From assembly GCF_004785935.1 (NCBI RefSeq), contig NZ_SRRP01000001.1, positions 496,001 to 560,000 of the forward strand: DNA of 64,000 bases, in the 5' to 3' direction. The translations under genes and the position numbers were made by a program. This document shows, one piece after another, positions 1-8,421 of the stretch (its first letter is position 1; each line of letters starts with the position of its first letter). The notes under the pieces were generated by a model that saw only the letters and a list, made by a program, of their open reading frames with translations, was not told where the DNA came from and searched no databases. The DNA is from Streptococcus rubneri. Its GTDB lineage: Bacteria; Bacillota; Bacilli; Lactobacillales; Streptococcaceae.

Positions 1-350
1 TTGATTGTGAAGTCTGTGGCAGCCCGATGGTTATCAAGCTAGGCCGTTATGGAAAGTTCTATGCTTGTAGTAATTTCCCAGATTGTCACCATACCCAAGC
101 CATCGTGAAGGAGATTGGGGTGGAATGTCCAAATTGTCACCAGGGACAAATCATTGAACGTAAAACCAAACGGAACCGTATCTTCTATGGATGCAATCGT
201 TATCCGGACTGTGAATTCACCTCTTGGGACAAGCCCATCGGTCGGGACTGTCCAAAATGTGGTCAGTATTTGGTTGAAAAGAAAGTTCGTGGTGGTGGTA
301 AGCAGGTCGTATGTAGCAATGGCGACTATGAAGAAGAAAAAGTCAAATAA
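1..350 (+). CDS. topA: DNA topoisomerase I, C-terminal end (partial)
   Basis: This is the 3' end of topA; the reading frame is open from position 3 and the start lies outside the window. The visible ~115 residues are the C-terminal zinc-ribbon tail of bacterial type IA topoisomerase, which relaxes negative supercoils. Three ribbon repeats can be read: CEVC followed by [15 protein letters not shown], then CPNC followed by [10 protein letters not shown], then CPKC followed by [11 protein letters not shown]. The third repeat lacks the final cysteine of its second knuckle, so it is probably a degenerate ribbon. The catalytic tyrosine domain is not in the window. Identification is by the repeat pattern and is firm. 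Confidence 0.93.
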   Translation, partial: DCEVCGSPMVIKLGRYGKFYACSNFPDCHHTQAIVKEIGVECPNCHQGQIIERKTKRNRIFYGCNRYPDCEFTSWDKPIGRDCPKCGQYLVEKKVRGGGKQVVCSNGDYEEEKVK

Positions 351-368
351 TTATTTAGAATTATTTGA

Positions 369-442
369 TGTCTATTATAACGGCAATTTTTGTAAATGTC
401 TGTTATAATAGACATTTTTTGTTTTTTCTGTTATAATAGACA
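369..442. promoter_or_regulatory. Three-copy operator/promoter region of satD
   Basis: Three copies of one 18-bp, nearly palindromic site lie just upstream of satD. Site 2 (397-414) reads TGTCTGTTATAATAGACA. Site 3 (425-442) matches it except for its first bases. Site 1 (369-386) matches the reverse complement with about two to three changes. Each copy contains a TATAAT-like core, so the sites overlap possible -10 boxes, and site 3 ends 16 bp before the satD start codon. SatD carries a C-terminal helix-turn-helix, so autoregulation is the simplest inference. Confidence 0.7.
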
Positions 443-458
443 TATGGAGGTGAGGCTT

Positions 459-1136
459 ATGTATCTTGCTCTGATTGCAGATGTTATTGATTCCAAAATA
501 GTTCAAGAACGTTTTGACCTGCAAAAACAGTTAGAAAAAACGCTTCAGAAGATGAATGAGTTATTTGCAGATTACTTGGCATCGTGTTTTACCTTAACCT
601 TGGGGGATGAGTTTCAGGCGCTTTTAAAAGTGGATGCTCCTATTTTTCATATCATTGATACCTTACGTTCGGAAATTAGTCCTACCCAGCTTCGTTTTGG
701 TATTGGCCTTGGAGAGATTGTAACTGCTATTAATCCCTTGATAAGTATTGGAGCAGATGGTCCAGCTTATTGGAATGCACGCGCAGCCATCAATATGGTT
801 CATCAGAAAAATGATTATGGTAATACCCAAATCTATTTTTCCAGTGGGAATGAGAAGCATGACTTTTTTGTAAATGCGCTCATCGCTTCTGGAGAAGCCA
901 TTCGTTCGGGTTGGCGTGGCAGTCAGGAAGAAATTCTACAAGATCTTCTTAAGAGATTTGTATATAGTGAAAATTTTAGCCAGCAAGACTTGGCACAATC
1001 ACTCACTATCAACCCAAGTGCATTGTCTAAACGTTTGAAGAGTAGTAGTATTCGCGTATATTTACGTGGGAGAGAAGCTGGCCTTGCTAGCATCCAAGCT
1101 TTAGCAAAAGGAGATGGTCATGACAGGATTGTCTAA
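459..1136 (+). CDS. satD: SatD family protein (cyclase-like domain plus HTH)
   Basis: A 225-aa cytoplasmic protein of the SatD family, named from the S. mutans sat (acid tolerance) locus; its biochemical role is not established. I chose the ATG at 459 because GGAGGTGAGG lies just upstream; a longer frame from 396 has no ribosome site and overlaps the operators. The first ~130 residues carry motifs in the order seen in class III nucleotide cyclases: ALIADVIDS (Asp8/Asp11), TLGDEF (Asp50), RFGIGLGEIV (79-88) and an N-A-R motif near 107-109. Residues ~172-200 (FSQQDLAQSLTINPSALSKRL) form a helix-turn-helix. It overlaps the next gene by 17 bp. The SatD assignment is firm; the cyclase likeness is my inference. 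Confidence 0.88.
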   Translation: MYLALIADVIDSKIVQERFDLQKQLEKTLQKMNELFADYLASCFTLTLGDEFQALLKVDAPIFHIIDTLRSEISPTQLRFGIGLGEIVTAINPLISIGADGPAYWNARAAINMVHQKNDYGNTQIYFSSGNEKHDFFVNALIASGEAIRSGWRGSQEEILQDLLKRFVYSENFSQQDLAQSLTINPSALSKRLKSSSIRVYLRGREAGLASIQALAKGDGHDRIV

Positions 1137-1824
1137 TATCGTAACGAATTCGTATTTGATTCTCTTGTTGATTTGTCATTTGTTATCGGATTATTATTTT
1201 CAAAGCCAAAAGATGGCGGATCGCAAGGATAAGGATATAAAGGTATTAGGACGTCATATTCTCTATGTGGCGCTACCTCTTTTTGTTGTGGTGCTTGTTC
1301 ATCTGGATTTGTGGTGGATTTGCTCGCTTATTTTGCTAAGCCATGCAGGAATAGATTATGGTAAGCCATGGCTTCAAAAGAAGTTAAAGCTGAAAACCTC
1401 TTGGACTTTTGCGTTGGATCAAGTCTTGCATGTTGGTATCATTAGTTTCCTAGTCCTTTTGGGAGCAAAAAATGGCACTAGCTATCTGCCTATGGACAGT
1501 TTAAAGCTAATCTTTTATGTTCTCCTAGTTGGGAAACCAACCAATATTGTTTTTAAAATTCTTTTTGCCAAGTACCAACCAAACATGAAAAAGAAGATGG
1601 ATACGATTGCCGGAGCAGGTTCCATGATTGGCTTTTTAGAGCGTTTGGTTATTGGAGCCTGTCTCCTGTATGGCCAATTTGCTTCTATCGGCCTTGTCTT
1701 TACAGCTAAATCTATCGCTCGCTACAATAAGATTTCGGAGAATCCAGCCTTTGCGGAGTATTATTTGATTGGGTCCTTATTTAGTATCCTATCTGCCCTC
1801 TTTGCTGCTTGGTTATGTCTATAA
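1120..1824 (+). CDS. DUF3307 multi-pass membrane protein
   Basis: A 234-aa integral membrane protein with about six hydrophobic segments. Family hallmarks are visible: HLLSDYYFQSQKMADRK near the N-terminus, LLSHAGIDYGKP near residue 80, and FALDQVLHV near residue 105. The conserved His/Asp pairs suggest a buried polar or metal site, but no function is known. The ATG at 1120 is preferred over the one at 1114 because AAAGGAG ends at 1113. The gene starts inside satD, so the two are translationally coupled and probably form one functional unit. A terminator follows. Confidence 0.85.
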   Translation: MTGLSNIVTNSYLILLLICHLLSDYYFQSQKMADRKDKDIKVLGRHILYVALPLFVVVLVHLDLWWICSLILLSHAGIDYGKPWLQKKLKLKTSWTFALDQVLHVGIISFLVLLGAKNGTSYLPMDSLKLIFYVLLVGKPTNIVFKILFAKYQPNMKKKMDTIAGAGSMIGFLERLVIGACLLYGQFASIGLVFTAKSIARYNKISENPAFAEYYLIGSLFSILSALFAAWLCL

Positions 1825-1849
1825 GAAAACAAATAACAGACTAAAGTCT

Positions 1850-1881
1850 AGACAGGAGAGGAGGAGCCTTCCTGTCTTTTT
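1850..1881 (+). terminator. Terminator of the satD operon
   Basis: An 8-bp stem AGACAGGA/TCCTGTCT is followed by a run of Ts, 26 bp after the DUF3307 stop codon. The T-run merges into the trmFO promoter, which has an extended -10 (TGGTATAAT, 1894-1901). Confidence 0.8.
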
Positions 1882-1998
1882 ACTTGTCTTTTTGGTATAA
1901 TGGACCAAGTATGAATTTAGAAAGATTTGTGGGTGTCAAACAGTCCAGTTGGTTGTTTTAATATGGACTTAGGTTCCACCCAAAGAGGTATTAGTGTC

Positions 1999-3336
1999 AT
2001 GTCTCAATCTTATATCAATGTTATCGGTGCAGGCCTTGCTGGCTCGGAGGCGGCTTACCAGATTGCCCAACAGGGAATCCCAGTGAAGCTCTATGAAATG
2101 CGTGGGGTCAAATCCACTCCACAACACAAAACAGACAATTTTGCTGAGTTAGTTTGTTCGAACTCTCTTCGAGGAGATTCTCTGACCAATGCTGTCGGTC
2201 TCCTCAAAGAAGAAATGCGTCGCTTGGGTTCTGTCATCCTTGAAGCAGCTGAAGCGACTCGAGTACCAGCTGGTGGAGCTCTAGCAGTGGACCGCGAAGG
2301 CTTTGCTAATCGGATAACTGAGAAGGTATCCCAACACCCTCTCATCGAAGTGATTCGTGATGAAATCACAGAATTGCCAACGGATGCCATTACCGTTGTT
2401 GCAACTGGTCCTCTAACTAGTGATGCTTTAGCTGAAAAGATTCATGAGCTTAACGGAGGCGATGGCTTCTATTTTTATGATGCAGCTGCACCAATCATCG
2501 ATGTTAATACTGTCGATATGGACAAGGTTTATCTCAAGTCACGCTATGACAAAGGAGAAGCAGCTTATCTCAACTGCCCTATGACCAAACAAGAGTTTAT
2601 GGTTTTCCATGAGGCTTTGGTCAATGCAGAAGAAGCTCCTCTTAACTCTTTTGAAAAAGAAAAGTATTTCGAAGGCTGTATGCCAATTGAAGTCATGGCT
2701 AAACGAGGGATTAAAACTATGCTATATGGTCCTATGAAGCCAGTTGGCCTCGAGTATCCGGATGATTACAAAGGACCTCGTGATGGGGAGTTCAAGACAC
2801 CTTACGCGGTGGTTCAGCTTCGCCAAGACAATGCGGCTGGAAGTCTCTACAATATCGTCGGTTTCCAAACGCATCTCAAGTGGGGCGAGCAAAAACGGGT
2901 CTTCCAAATGATCCCTGGTTTGGAAAATGCTGAGTTTGTAAGATATGGAGTCATGCACCGCAATTCTTATATGGATTCACCAAACTTGCTTGAACAGACC
3001 TATCGCTCTAAGAAAAAAGCTAACCTCTTCTTTGCAGGGCAAATGACAGGGGTGGAAGGCTATGTCGAGTCAGCTGCTTCAGGTTTGGTGGCTGGGATCA
3101 ATGCAGCTCGCCTCTTTAAAGGTGAAGAAGCAGCTGTATTCCCTGAAACAACAGCTATCGGAAGCTTGGCTCACTATATCACCCATGCTGATAGCAAGCA
3201 TTTCCAACCCATGAATGTCAACTTTGGGATTATCAAGGAGCTGGAAGGTCCACGCATTCGTGATAAGAAGGAGCGCTATGAAAAGATTGCCCAACGTTCC
3301 TTAGAAGATTTAGCAAGCTTTATGGAAAAACTATAG
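1999..3336 (+). CDS. trmFO: tRNA U54 methyltransferase TrmFO (folate/FAD-dependent)
   Basis: A 445-aa cytoplasmic enzyme that makes m5U54 in the T-loop of tRNA using 5,10-methylene-THF and FADH2. The N-terminus has the FAD dinucleotide fold [14 protein letters not shown], followed by the TrmFO/GidA-type block [18 protein letters not shown] second FAD-contact region, [24 protein letters not shown], lies near the C-terminus. The start at ATG 1999 follows AAAGAGGT and gives the usual family length; a longer frame from 1927 has no support. It is monocistronic between its own extended -10 promoter and a downstream hairpin. Confidence 0.96.
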   Translation: MSQSYINVIGAGLAGSEAAYQIAQQGIPVKLYEMRGVKSTPQHKTDNFAELVCSNSLRGDSLTNAVGLLKEEMRRLGSVILEAAEATRVPAGGALAVDREGFANRITEKVSQHPLIEVIRDEITELPTDAITVVATGPLTSDALAEKIHELNGGDGFYFYDAAAPIIDVNTVDMDKVYLKSRYDKGEAAYLNCPMTKQEFMVFHEALVNAEEAPLNSFEKEKYFEGCMPIEVMAKRGIKTMLYGPMKPVGLEYPDDYKGPRDGEFKTPYAVVQLRQDNAAGSLYNIVGFQTHLKWGEQKRVFQMIPGLENAEFVRYGVMHRNSYMDSPNLLEQTYRSKKKANLFFAGQMTGVEGYVESAASGLVAGINAARLFKGEEAAVFPETTAIGSLAHYITHADSKHFQPMNVNFGIIKELEGPRIRDKKERYEKIAQRSLEDLASFMEKL

Positions 3337-3345
3337 AAAATAGCA

Positions 3346-3373
3346 AAAAGTTAGGACAAGTCCAGACTTTTTC
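3346..3373 (+). terminator. Terminator after trmFO
   Basis: An interrupted hairpin (AAAAGT..GGA / TCC..ACTTTTT) lies 10 bp after the trmFO stop, with a T-run. The esterase promoter's TGGTATAAT extended -10 (3384-3391) follows directly. Confidence 0.55.
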
Positions 3374-3426
3374 TTATAAAAATGGTATAATGAATAAAAA
3401 TTTAGAATATAGAGAGTTTTCTGACA

Positions 3427-4254
3427 ATGAATAAATCCTATTTTTATTTAGAGATGAAGACACACGAGTTGAAAGTGCCTTATACCGGAAAACTCCGTCG
3501 TGTGCGAGTCTTATTACCTAAGAATTATGAAACAGATACTGATCGGCGCTACCCCGTAGTTTATTTTCATGATGGGCAAAATGTCTTCTATAGCAAGGAA
3601 GCCTATGTAGGTCACTCTTGGAAAGTCATTCCAGCCATTAAGCGGAATCCTGACATTAGTCGGATGATTGTCGTTGCCATTGATAATGATGGCTTACAGC
3701 GGATGAACGAATACTCTGCTTGGAAGTATAAGGAGTCCAATATTCCTGGGATGCAATTTGGTGGCAAGGGTATTGAGTACGGAGAGTTTGTTATGGAAGT
3801 GGTCAAACCTTTCATTGATCAAGAATATCGAACGCTTGCTGATCGAGAACATACAGCCATGATTGGCTCTTCGCTTGGTGGAAATATTACCCAATTTTTG
3901 GGCCTAGAATACCAAGATCAAATCGGTTGTCTGGGAGTCTTCTCCTCTGCCAACTGGTTGCACCAAGAGGCTTTTGACCGCTATATCGAGCGTAAAAAAT
4001 TATACGCAGATCAACGCATTTACATCTATGTGGGGACTGAAGAGGCTGATGATACAGATAAAACGCTGATGGCGGGGAATATCAAGCAAGCCTATATTGA
4101 CTCATCTCTTCGGTATTATCATGACATTATTCAACAAGGAGTAGCTTTAGAAAATATCGCCATTCGAATTCAATCTGGGGCTATCCACCATGAAGAAGCC
4201 TGGGCAGAGCATTTACCGGAATGTCTTCGTTTCTTAGCAGAGAAGTGGGACTAG
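3427..4254 (+). CDS. Esterase family alpha/beta hydrolase
   Basis: A 275-aa cytoplasmic protein (no signal peptide) of the esterase D/putative esterase family. The sequence shows YPVVYFHDGQN (oxyanion region, residues 42-52), the nucleophile elbow GSSLGG with Ser149, and a likely catalytic His in IHHEEAW near the C-terminus. The substrate is unknown; relatives include siderophore, acetyl and S-formylglutathione esterases. It is first in a three-gene unit with a second esterase and an ATP-grasp ligase, separated by 38 and 21 bp, suggesting a shared small-molecule pathway. Confidence 0.85.
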   Translation: MNKSYFYLEMKTHELKVPYTGKLRRVRVLLPKNYETDTDRRYPVVYFHDGQNVFYSKEAYVGHSWKVIPAIKRNPDISRMIVVAIDNDGLQRMNEYSAWKYKESNIPGMQFGGKGIEYGEFVMEVVKPFIDQEYRTLADREHTAMIGSSLGGNITQFLGLEYQDQIGCLGVFSSANWLHQEAFDRYIERKKLYADQRIYIYVGTEEADDTDKTLMAGNIKQAYIDSSLRYYHDIIQQGVALENIAIRIQSGAIHHEEAWAEHLPECLRFLAEKWD

Positions 4255-4292
4255 AAGCTTTTAAATTTTTATCATAAAGAAAGAGGGAACCT

Positions 4293-5033
4293 ATGAATAT
4301 AGAACATCTTAGCCACTGGAGTGGCCAACTTAACCGCGAAATGTATCTAAACCGTTATGGACATGCAGGGATTCCTGTAGTGGTCTTCGCTTCATCAGGT
4401 GGAAGCCATAATGAGTACTACGACTTTGGTATGATTGATGCCTGTGCTCAGTTTATCGAAGAAGGTCGGGTTCAATTTTTCACCCTTTCAAGTGTCGATA
4501 GTGAAAGCTGGCTTTGTAATTGGAAAAACCCTCACGACCGTGCAGAAATGCATCGTGCCTATGAACGCTACGTGATTGAAGAAGCCATTCCTTTCATTAA
4601 GCACAAAACGGGTTGGTTTGACCCAATGATGACAACCGGTTGCTCTATGGGAGCCTACCATGCCCTTAATTTCTTCTTGCAACATCCAGATGTTTTCAAC
4701 AAAGTTATAGCTTTGAGTGGTGTCTATGATGCTCGTTTCTTTGTTGGTGAGTTTGGTGGGGATGAAGCGATTTACCAAAACTCTCCATCTGATTACATTT
4801 GGCATCAAAATGATGGCTGGTTTATCGACCGTTACCGTCAGGCGGAAATTGTCGTTTGTACCGGTCTTGGAGCTTGGGAACAAGATGGTCTACCATCTTT
4901 CTACAAACTGAAAGAAGCCTTTGACCACAAAAACATCCCTGCTTGGTTTGCTGAATGGGGCCATGATGTAGCCCACGATTGGGAATGGTGGCGCAAACAA
5001 ATGCCCTATTTCCTAGGACAAATGTATCTATAA
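4293..5033 (+). CDS. Second esterase family alpha/beta hydrolase
   Basis: A 246-aa hydrolase, a distant relative of its upstream neighbour rather than a recent duplicate. The nucleophile elbow is TTGCSMGAYHA (Ser118) and the probable catalytic His lies in WGHDVAHDW near the C-terminus. It has no signal peptide. AAAGAGGG precedes the ATG. The substrate cannot be assigned. Sitting between another esterase and an ATP-grasp enzyme implies that acyl or ester groups on a common substrate are processed. Confidence 0.85.
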   Translation: MNIEHLSHWSGQLNREMYLNRYGHAGIPVVVFASSGGSHNEYYDFGMIDACAQFIEEGRVQFFTLSSVDSESWLCNWKNPHDRAEMHRAYERYVIEEAIPFIKHKTGWFDPMMTTGCSMGAYHALNFFLQHPDVFNKVIALSGVYDARFFVGEFGGDEAIYQNSPSDYIWHQNDGWFIDRYRQAEIVVCTGLGAWEQDGLPSFYKLKEAFDHKNIPAWFAEWGHDVAHDWEWWRKQMPYFLGQMYL

Positions 5034-5054
5034 GTCAAAAGGGAGGAGACCTCT

Positions 5055-6221
5055 ATGAATTATCTTGTTATTTCACCTTATTATCCACAAAATTTCCAAC
5101 AATTCACCATTGAGCTTGCTAATAAAGGTATCACTGTCTTGGGGATTGGTCAAGAACCTTATGAACAGTTAGACGAACCATTGCGCAATAGTTTGACAGA
5201 GTATTTCCGTGTTGAGAATTTGGAAAATCTGGACGAAGTCAAACGCGCAGTAGCTTTTCTTTTCTACAAACATGGGCCAATTGATCGCATTGAGTCCCAT
5301 AATGAATACTGGTTAGAATTGGATGCAGCTCTACGCGAGCAATTCAATGTCTTTGGTGCCAAGCCAAAAGATCTGAAGAAAACTAAGTTTAAATCAGAAA
5401 TGAAGAAACTCTTCAAAAAAGCAGGAGTTCCTGTCGTACCTGGTGCTGTGGTTAAAGCAGAAAAAGATATTGATAAGGCTGTGAAGAAAATTGGTCTACC
5501 TTTGATTGCTAAGCCAGATAATGGAGTGGGAGCAGCAGCGACCTTTAAACTTGAGACGCCAGAAGATGTCGATCATTTTAAAGCAGAATGGGATGGATAT
5601 ACAGAGTACTTCTTTGAGAAATTCGTAACCTCTAGTGAGATTTGTACCTTTGATGGATTGGTGGACCGCGACGGCAATATTGTCTTCTCGACGACTTTTG
5701 ACTATGCTTATACACCACTTGACCTGATGCTCTACAAAATGGACAATTCTTATTATGTCCTCAAAGAGATGGATCCAAAATTGCGTCAGTATGGGGAAGC
5801 GATTGTGAAAGCCTTTGGCATGAAGGAACGTTTCTTCCACATTGAGTTCTTCCGTGATGGGGATGACTATATTGCAATCGAGTACAATAATCGTCCAGCA
5901 GGTGGCTTTACCATTGATGTCTACAATTATGCACACTCTATTGACTTGTACCGTGGCTATGCAGCTCTCGTAGCTGGAGAACCTTTCCCAGCTTCTGAAT
6001 TTGAGCCTTTGTATTGCTTGGCAACTTCGCGTCGTGCTAATGCGGCCTATGCCCTTTCTGAGGAAGAAGTTTTGGCCAAATACCAGCATCAATTCCGAGT
6101 GAAGAAGGAGATGCCTGCAGCCTTTGCGGAACTCCAAGGTGATTACCTTTACATGTTAACAACACCAAGTCGTGAAGAATTAGAACAAATGATTCAGGAC
6201 TTTGGTCAACGCGCTGAATAA
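5055..6221 (+). CDS. ATP-grasp carboxylate-amine ligase
   Basis: A 388-aa ATP-grasp enzyme. An N-terminal Rossmann-like domain (MNYLVISPYYPQNF) is followed by the ATP-grasp core: the PLIAKPDNGVGAAATFKL loop at ~150-170, the EKFVTSSEICTFDG strand, and metal-ligand residues in FFHIEFF and IAIEYNNRPAGGF. The family joins a carboxylate to an amine or thiol through an acyl phosphate. The start follows GGGAGGAG. It is the last gene of the unit with two esterases and is followed by a strong terminator. The product is unknown; amino-acid or dipeptide ligation is one possibility. Confidence 0.87.
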   Translation: MNYLVISPYYPQNFQQFTIELANKGITVLGIGQEPYEQLDEPLRNSLTEYFRVENLENLDEVKRAVAFLFYKHGPIDRIESHNEYWLELDAALREQFNVFGAKPKDLKKTKFKSEMKKLFKKAGVPVVPGAVVKAEKDIDKAVKKIGLPLIAKPDNGVGAAATFKLETPEDVDHFKAEWDGYTEYFFEKFVTSSEICTFDGLVDRDGNIVFSTTFDYAYTPLDLMLYKMDNSYYVLKEMDPKLRQYGEAIVKAFGMKERFFHIEFFRDGDDYIAIEYNNRPAGGFTIDVYNYAHSIDLYRGYAALVAGEPFPASEFEPLYCLATSRRANAAYALSEEEVLAKYQHQFRVKKEMPAAFAELQGDYLYMLTTPSREELEQMIQDFGQRAE

Positions 6222-6228
6222 AATTGTG

Positions 6229-6256
6229 CCGATAGGTCTTTCCTATCGGTTTTTTA
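6229..6256 (+). terminator. Terminator of the esterase/ATP-grasp unit
   Basis: An 8-bp perfect stem CCGATAGG/CCTATCGG with a short loop and seven Ts starts 8 bp after the ATP-grasp stop. Confidence 0.93.
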
Positions 6257-6378
6257 TTCCCAAATCATCAAGAATATTTCAATATAAAACTTTGTGAATC
6301 TTTTATATAACAGTTGTAAAAACCATTTATATCAAGAACTTATGAAGATTAGTTTGTGAAGAAAATTGAGCATTATTT

Positions 6379-6407
6379 TTGACAGTGTTTTCATTTTTGG
6401 CTAGAAT
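6379..6407 (+). promoter_or_regulatory. pdh operon promoter
   Basis: TTGACA (6379-6384), a 17-bp spacer, and TAGAAT (6402-6407) form a near-consensus sigma-A promoter 36 bp before pdhA. Two TTTGTGAA motifs lie upstream (around 6291 and 6353). They resemble single Rex half-sites, but neither is paired, so redox control is not shown. Confidence 0.88.
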
Positions 6408-6443
6408 GAAAATGAATGAATAATTGCTTAGAAAGGCGAAAGA

Positions 6444-7412
6444 ATGGCAACATTAGACAAAAGTCTCTTATTGGATATGTTCCGTAAAATGGAAGAAATC
6501 CGTCGCATGGACTTAAAAATTGCACAGTTAGTAAAAAAAGGGAAAGTGCCAGGAATGACGCACTTTTCTGTAGGGGAAGAAGCAGCAAATGTTGGAGCGA
6601 TGCTGGCTTTAAATGATGACGATTTGCTGACCTCTAACCACCGTGGTCACGGACAAGCCATTGCAAAAGGAATCGACCTGAATGGAATGATGGCTGAAAT
6701 CCTTGGTAAGTATACCGGTACTTGTAAAGGAAAGGGTGGCTCTATGCACATCGCCGACCTTGATGCCGGGAACCTCGGTGCCAACGGTATCGTCGGTGGT
6801 GGTATGGGGATTGCCGTAGGTGCAGCTCTTACCCAACAAATGCATAAGACTGGAAAGATTGTTGTCTGCTTCTTTGGGGACGGCGCAACCAATGAAGGTG
6901 TCTTCCACGAAGCGGTCAATATGGCTTCCATCTGGAATCTTCCAGTTATTTTCTACTGTATCAATAATGGTTATGGAATCTCTGCTGACATCAAGAAAAT
7001 GACAAATGTGGAGCACATTCATGAGCGTAGTGCTGCTTACGGCATTCCAGGAATGTTTATTCCTGATGGTAACAACGTCATTGATGTCTATGAAGGATTC
7101 CAAAAAGCTGTTGAACACGTCCGCTCCGGTAAAGGTCCTGTCTTGATCGAAAGTGTCACCTATCGTTGGCTTGGTCACTCTTCATCTGACCCTGGTAAAT
7201 ACCGGACTCGTGAAGAAGTCGAAGAGTGGAAGAAGAAAGATCCGATTGAAAATCTTCGCAAGTATCTCCTTGAAAATGAAATTGCGAGCGCAGAAGAATT
7301 GGATCAGATTCAAGAAGAAGTGAAAGAAGCCGTTGAAGCTTCAGTGAAATTTGCGGAAGAAAGCCCATTCCCTCCACTCGAATCAGCTTTCGAAGATATT
7401 TACGCAGACTAA
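6444..7412 (+). CDS. pdhA: Pyruvate dehydrogenase E1 alpha subunit
   Basis: A 322-aa thiamine-diphosphate-dependent E1 alpha subunit that decarboxylates pyruvate in the cytoplasmic PDH complex. The ThDP/Mg motif is visible as FGDGATNEGVFHEAVNMASIWNLPVIFYCINN (~137-168), with the phosphorylation-loop region YRWLGHSSSDPGKYR near residue 240. The alpha-type short E1 pairs with pdhB 16 bp downstream. It is the first gene of pdhA-pdhB-pdhC-pdhD, behind a consensus promoter. Acetoin dehydrogenase E1 is the nearest alternative, but linkage to lplA and the E2/E3 architecture favour PDH. Confidence 0.93.
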   Translation: MATLDKSLLLDMFRKMEEIRRMDLKIAQLVKKGKVPGMTHFSVGEEAANVGAMLALNDDDLLTSNHRGHGQAIAKGIDLNGMMAEILGKYTGTCKGKGGSMHIADLDAGNLGANGIVGGGMGIAVGAALTQQMHKTGKIVVCFFGDGATNEGVFHEAVNMASIWNLPVIFYCINNGYGISADIKKMTNVEHIHERSAAYGIPGMFIPDGNNVIDVYEGFQKAVEHVRSGKGPVLIESVTYRWLGHSSSDPGKYRTREEVEEWKKKDPIENLRKYLLENEIASAEELDQIQEEVKEAVEASVKFAEESPFPPLESAFEDIYAD

Positions 7413-7428
7413 GGGGGAGTAGAGAATT

Positions 7429-8421
7429 ATGGAAACAAAATTAATGTCATTCCGCGATACCATTATCCTTGCTATGTCTGAGGAAATGCGTCGCGACGAA
7501 AATGTATTGTTGATGGGGGAAGATGTCGGAGTTTTCGGTGGAGACTTTGGAACTTCTGTAGGGATGCTAGAGGAATTTGGTCCAGAACGTGTTCGTGATT
7601 GTCCGATTTCTGAGGCTGCGATCTCAGGTGCAGCAGCTGGTGCAGCCATGACTGGACTTCGTCCAATCGTTGATATGACCTTCATGGATTTCTCAGTGAT
7701 TGCCATGGATGCTATCGTTAACCAAGCTGCGAAGACGCGCTACATGTTTGGCGGAAAAGGGCAAGTACCGATGACCGTTCGCTGTGCTGCTGGTAACGGA
7801 GTTGGTTCTGCAGCTCAACACTCCCAATCCTTGGAATCATGGTTCACCCATATTCCTGGTTTGAAAGTTGTTGCTCCAGGAACTCCAGCGGATATGAAGG
7901 GACTTCTCAAGTCATCTATCCGTGATAACAACCCCGTTATCATTCTTGAGTACAAATCAGAATTCAACCAAAAAGGGGAAGTGCCTGTTGATCCCGACTA
8001 TACCATTCCACTTGGTGTCGGAGAAATCAAACGTGAGGGTACTGATGTCACTGTCGTAACTTACGGGAAAATGCTTCGTCGTGTTATGCAAGCAGCTGAA
8101 GAATTAGCTGAAGAAGGCATTTCAGTAGAAGTAGTAGACCCACGTACCTTGGTTCCACTTGATAAAGAGATTATTATTAATTCTGTTAAGAAAACAGGAA
8201 AAGTCGTCCTTGTCAATGACGCCCATAAAACAAGTGGTTATATCGGTGAAATCTCAGCTATCATTTCTGAATCAGAAGCATTTGATTACTTGGATGCACC
8301 CATCCGTCGTTGTGCGGGTGAAGATGTGCCAATGCCTTACGCACAAAACCTTGAAAATGCAATGATTCCAACAGTTGAAAGCATCAAAGATGCCATTCGT
8401 AAAACGTATAATAAAGAATAA
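7429..8421 (+). CDS. pdhB: Pyruvate dehydrogenase E1 beta subunit
   Basis: A 330-aa transketolase-like E1 beta subunit. The N-terminal block RDTIILAMSEEMRRDENVLLMGEDVG and the sequence GRPIVDMTFMDFS-like GLRPIVDMTFMDFS match the family, and the C-terminal transketolase domain contains VTYGKMLRRVMQAAEELAEEGISVEVVDPRTLVPLD. It forms an alpha2-beta2 tetramer with PdhA. GGGGGAG lies just before the start. The gene is followed not by pdhC directly but by a 552-bp repeat array, which is unusual within an operon. Confidence 0.93.
   Translation: METKLMSFRDTIILAMSEEMRRDENVLLMGEDVGVFGGDFGTSVGMLEEFGPERVRDCPISEAAISGAAAGAAMTGLRPIVDMTFMDFSVIAMDAIVNQAAKTRYMFGGKGQVPMTVRCAAGNGVGSAAQHSQSLESWFTHIPGLKVVAPGTPADMKGLLKSSIRDNNPVIILEYKSEFNQKGEVPVDPDYTIPLGVGEIKREGTDVTVVTYGKMLRRVMQAAEELAEEGISVEVVDPRTLVPLDKEIIINSVKKTGKVVLVNDAHKTSGYIGEISAIISESEAFDYLDAPIRRCAGEDVPMPYAQNLENAMIPTVESIKDAIRKTYNKE

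Noticed and set aside
396-458. Upstream extension of satD
   Set aside because: No ribosome site for the 396 start and the region is filled by operator repeats; GGAGGTGAGG supports ATG 459.
5496-6137. 213-aa frame on the minus strand inside the ATP-grasp gene
   Set aside because: Shadow of a strongly supported + strand gene; no ribosome site or recognisable motif.
6285-6360. Rex-type operators before pdhA
   Set aside because: Two TTTGTGAA half-sites are visible but neither has the inverted partner.
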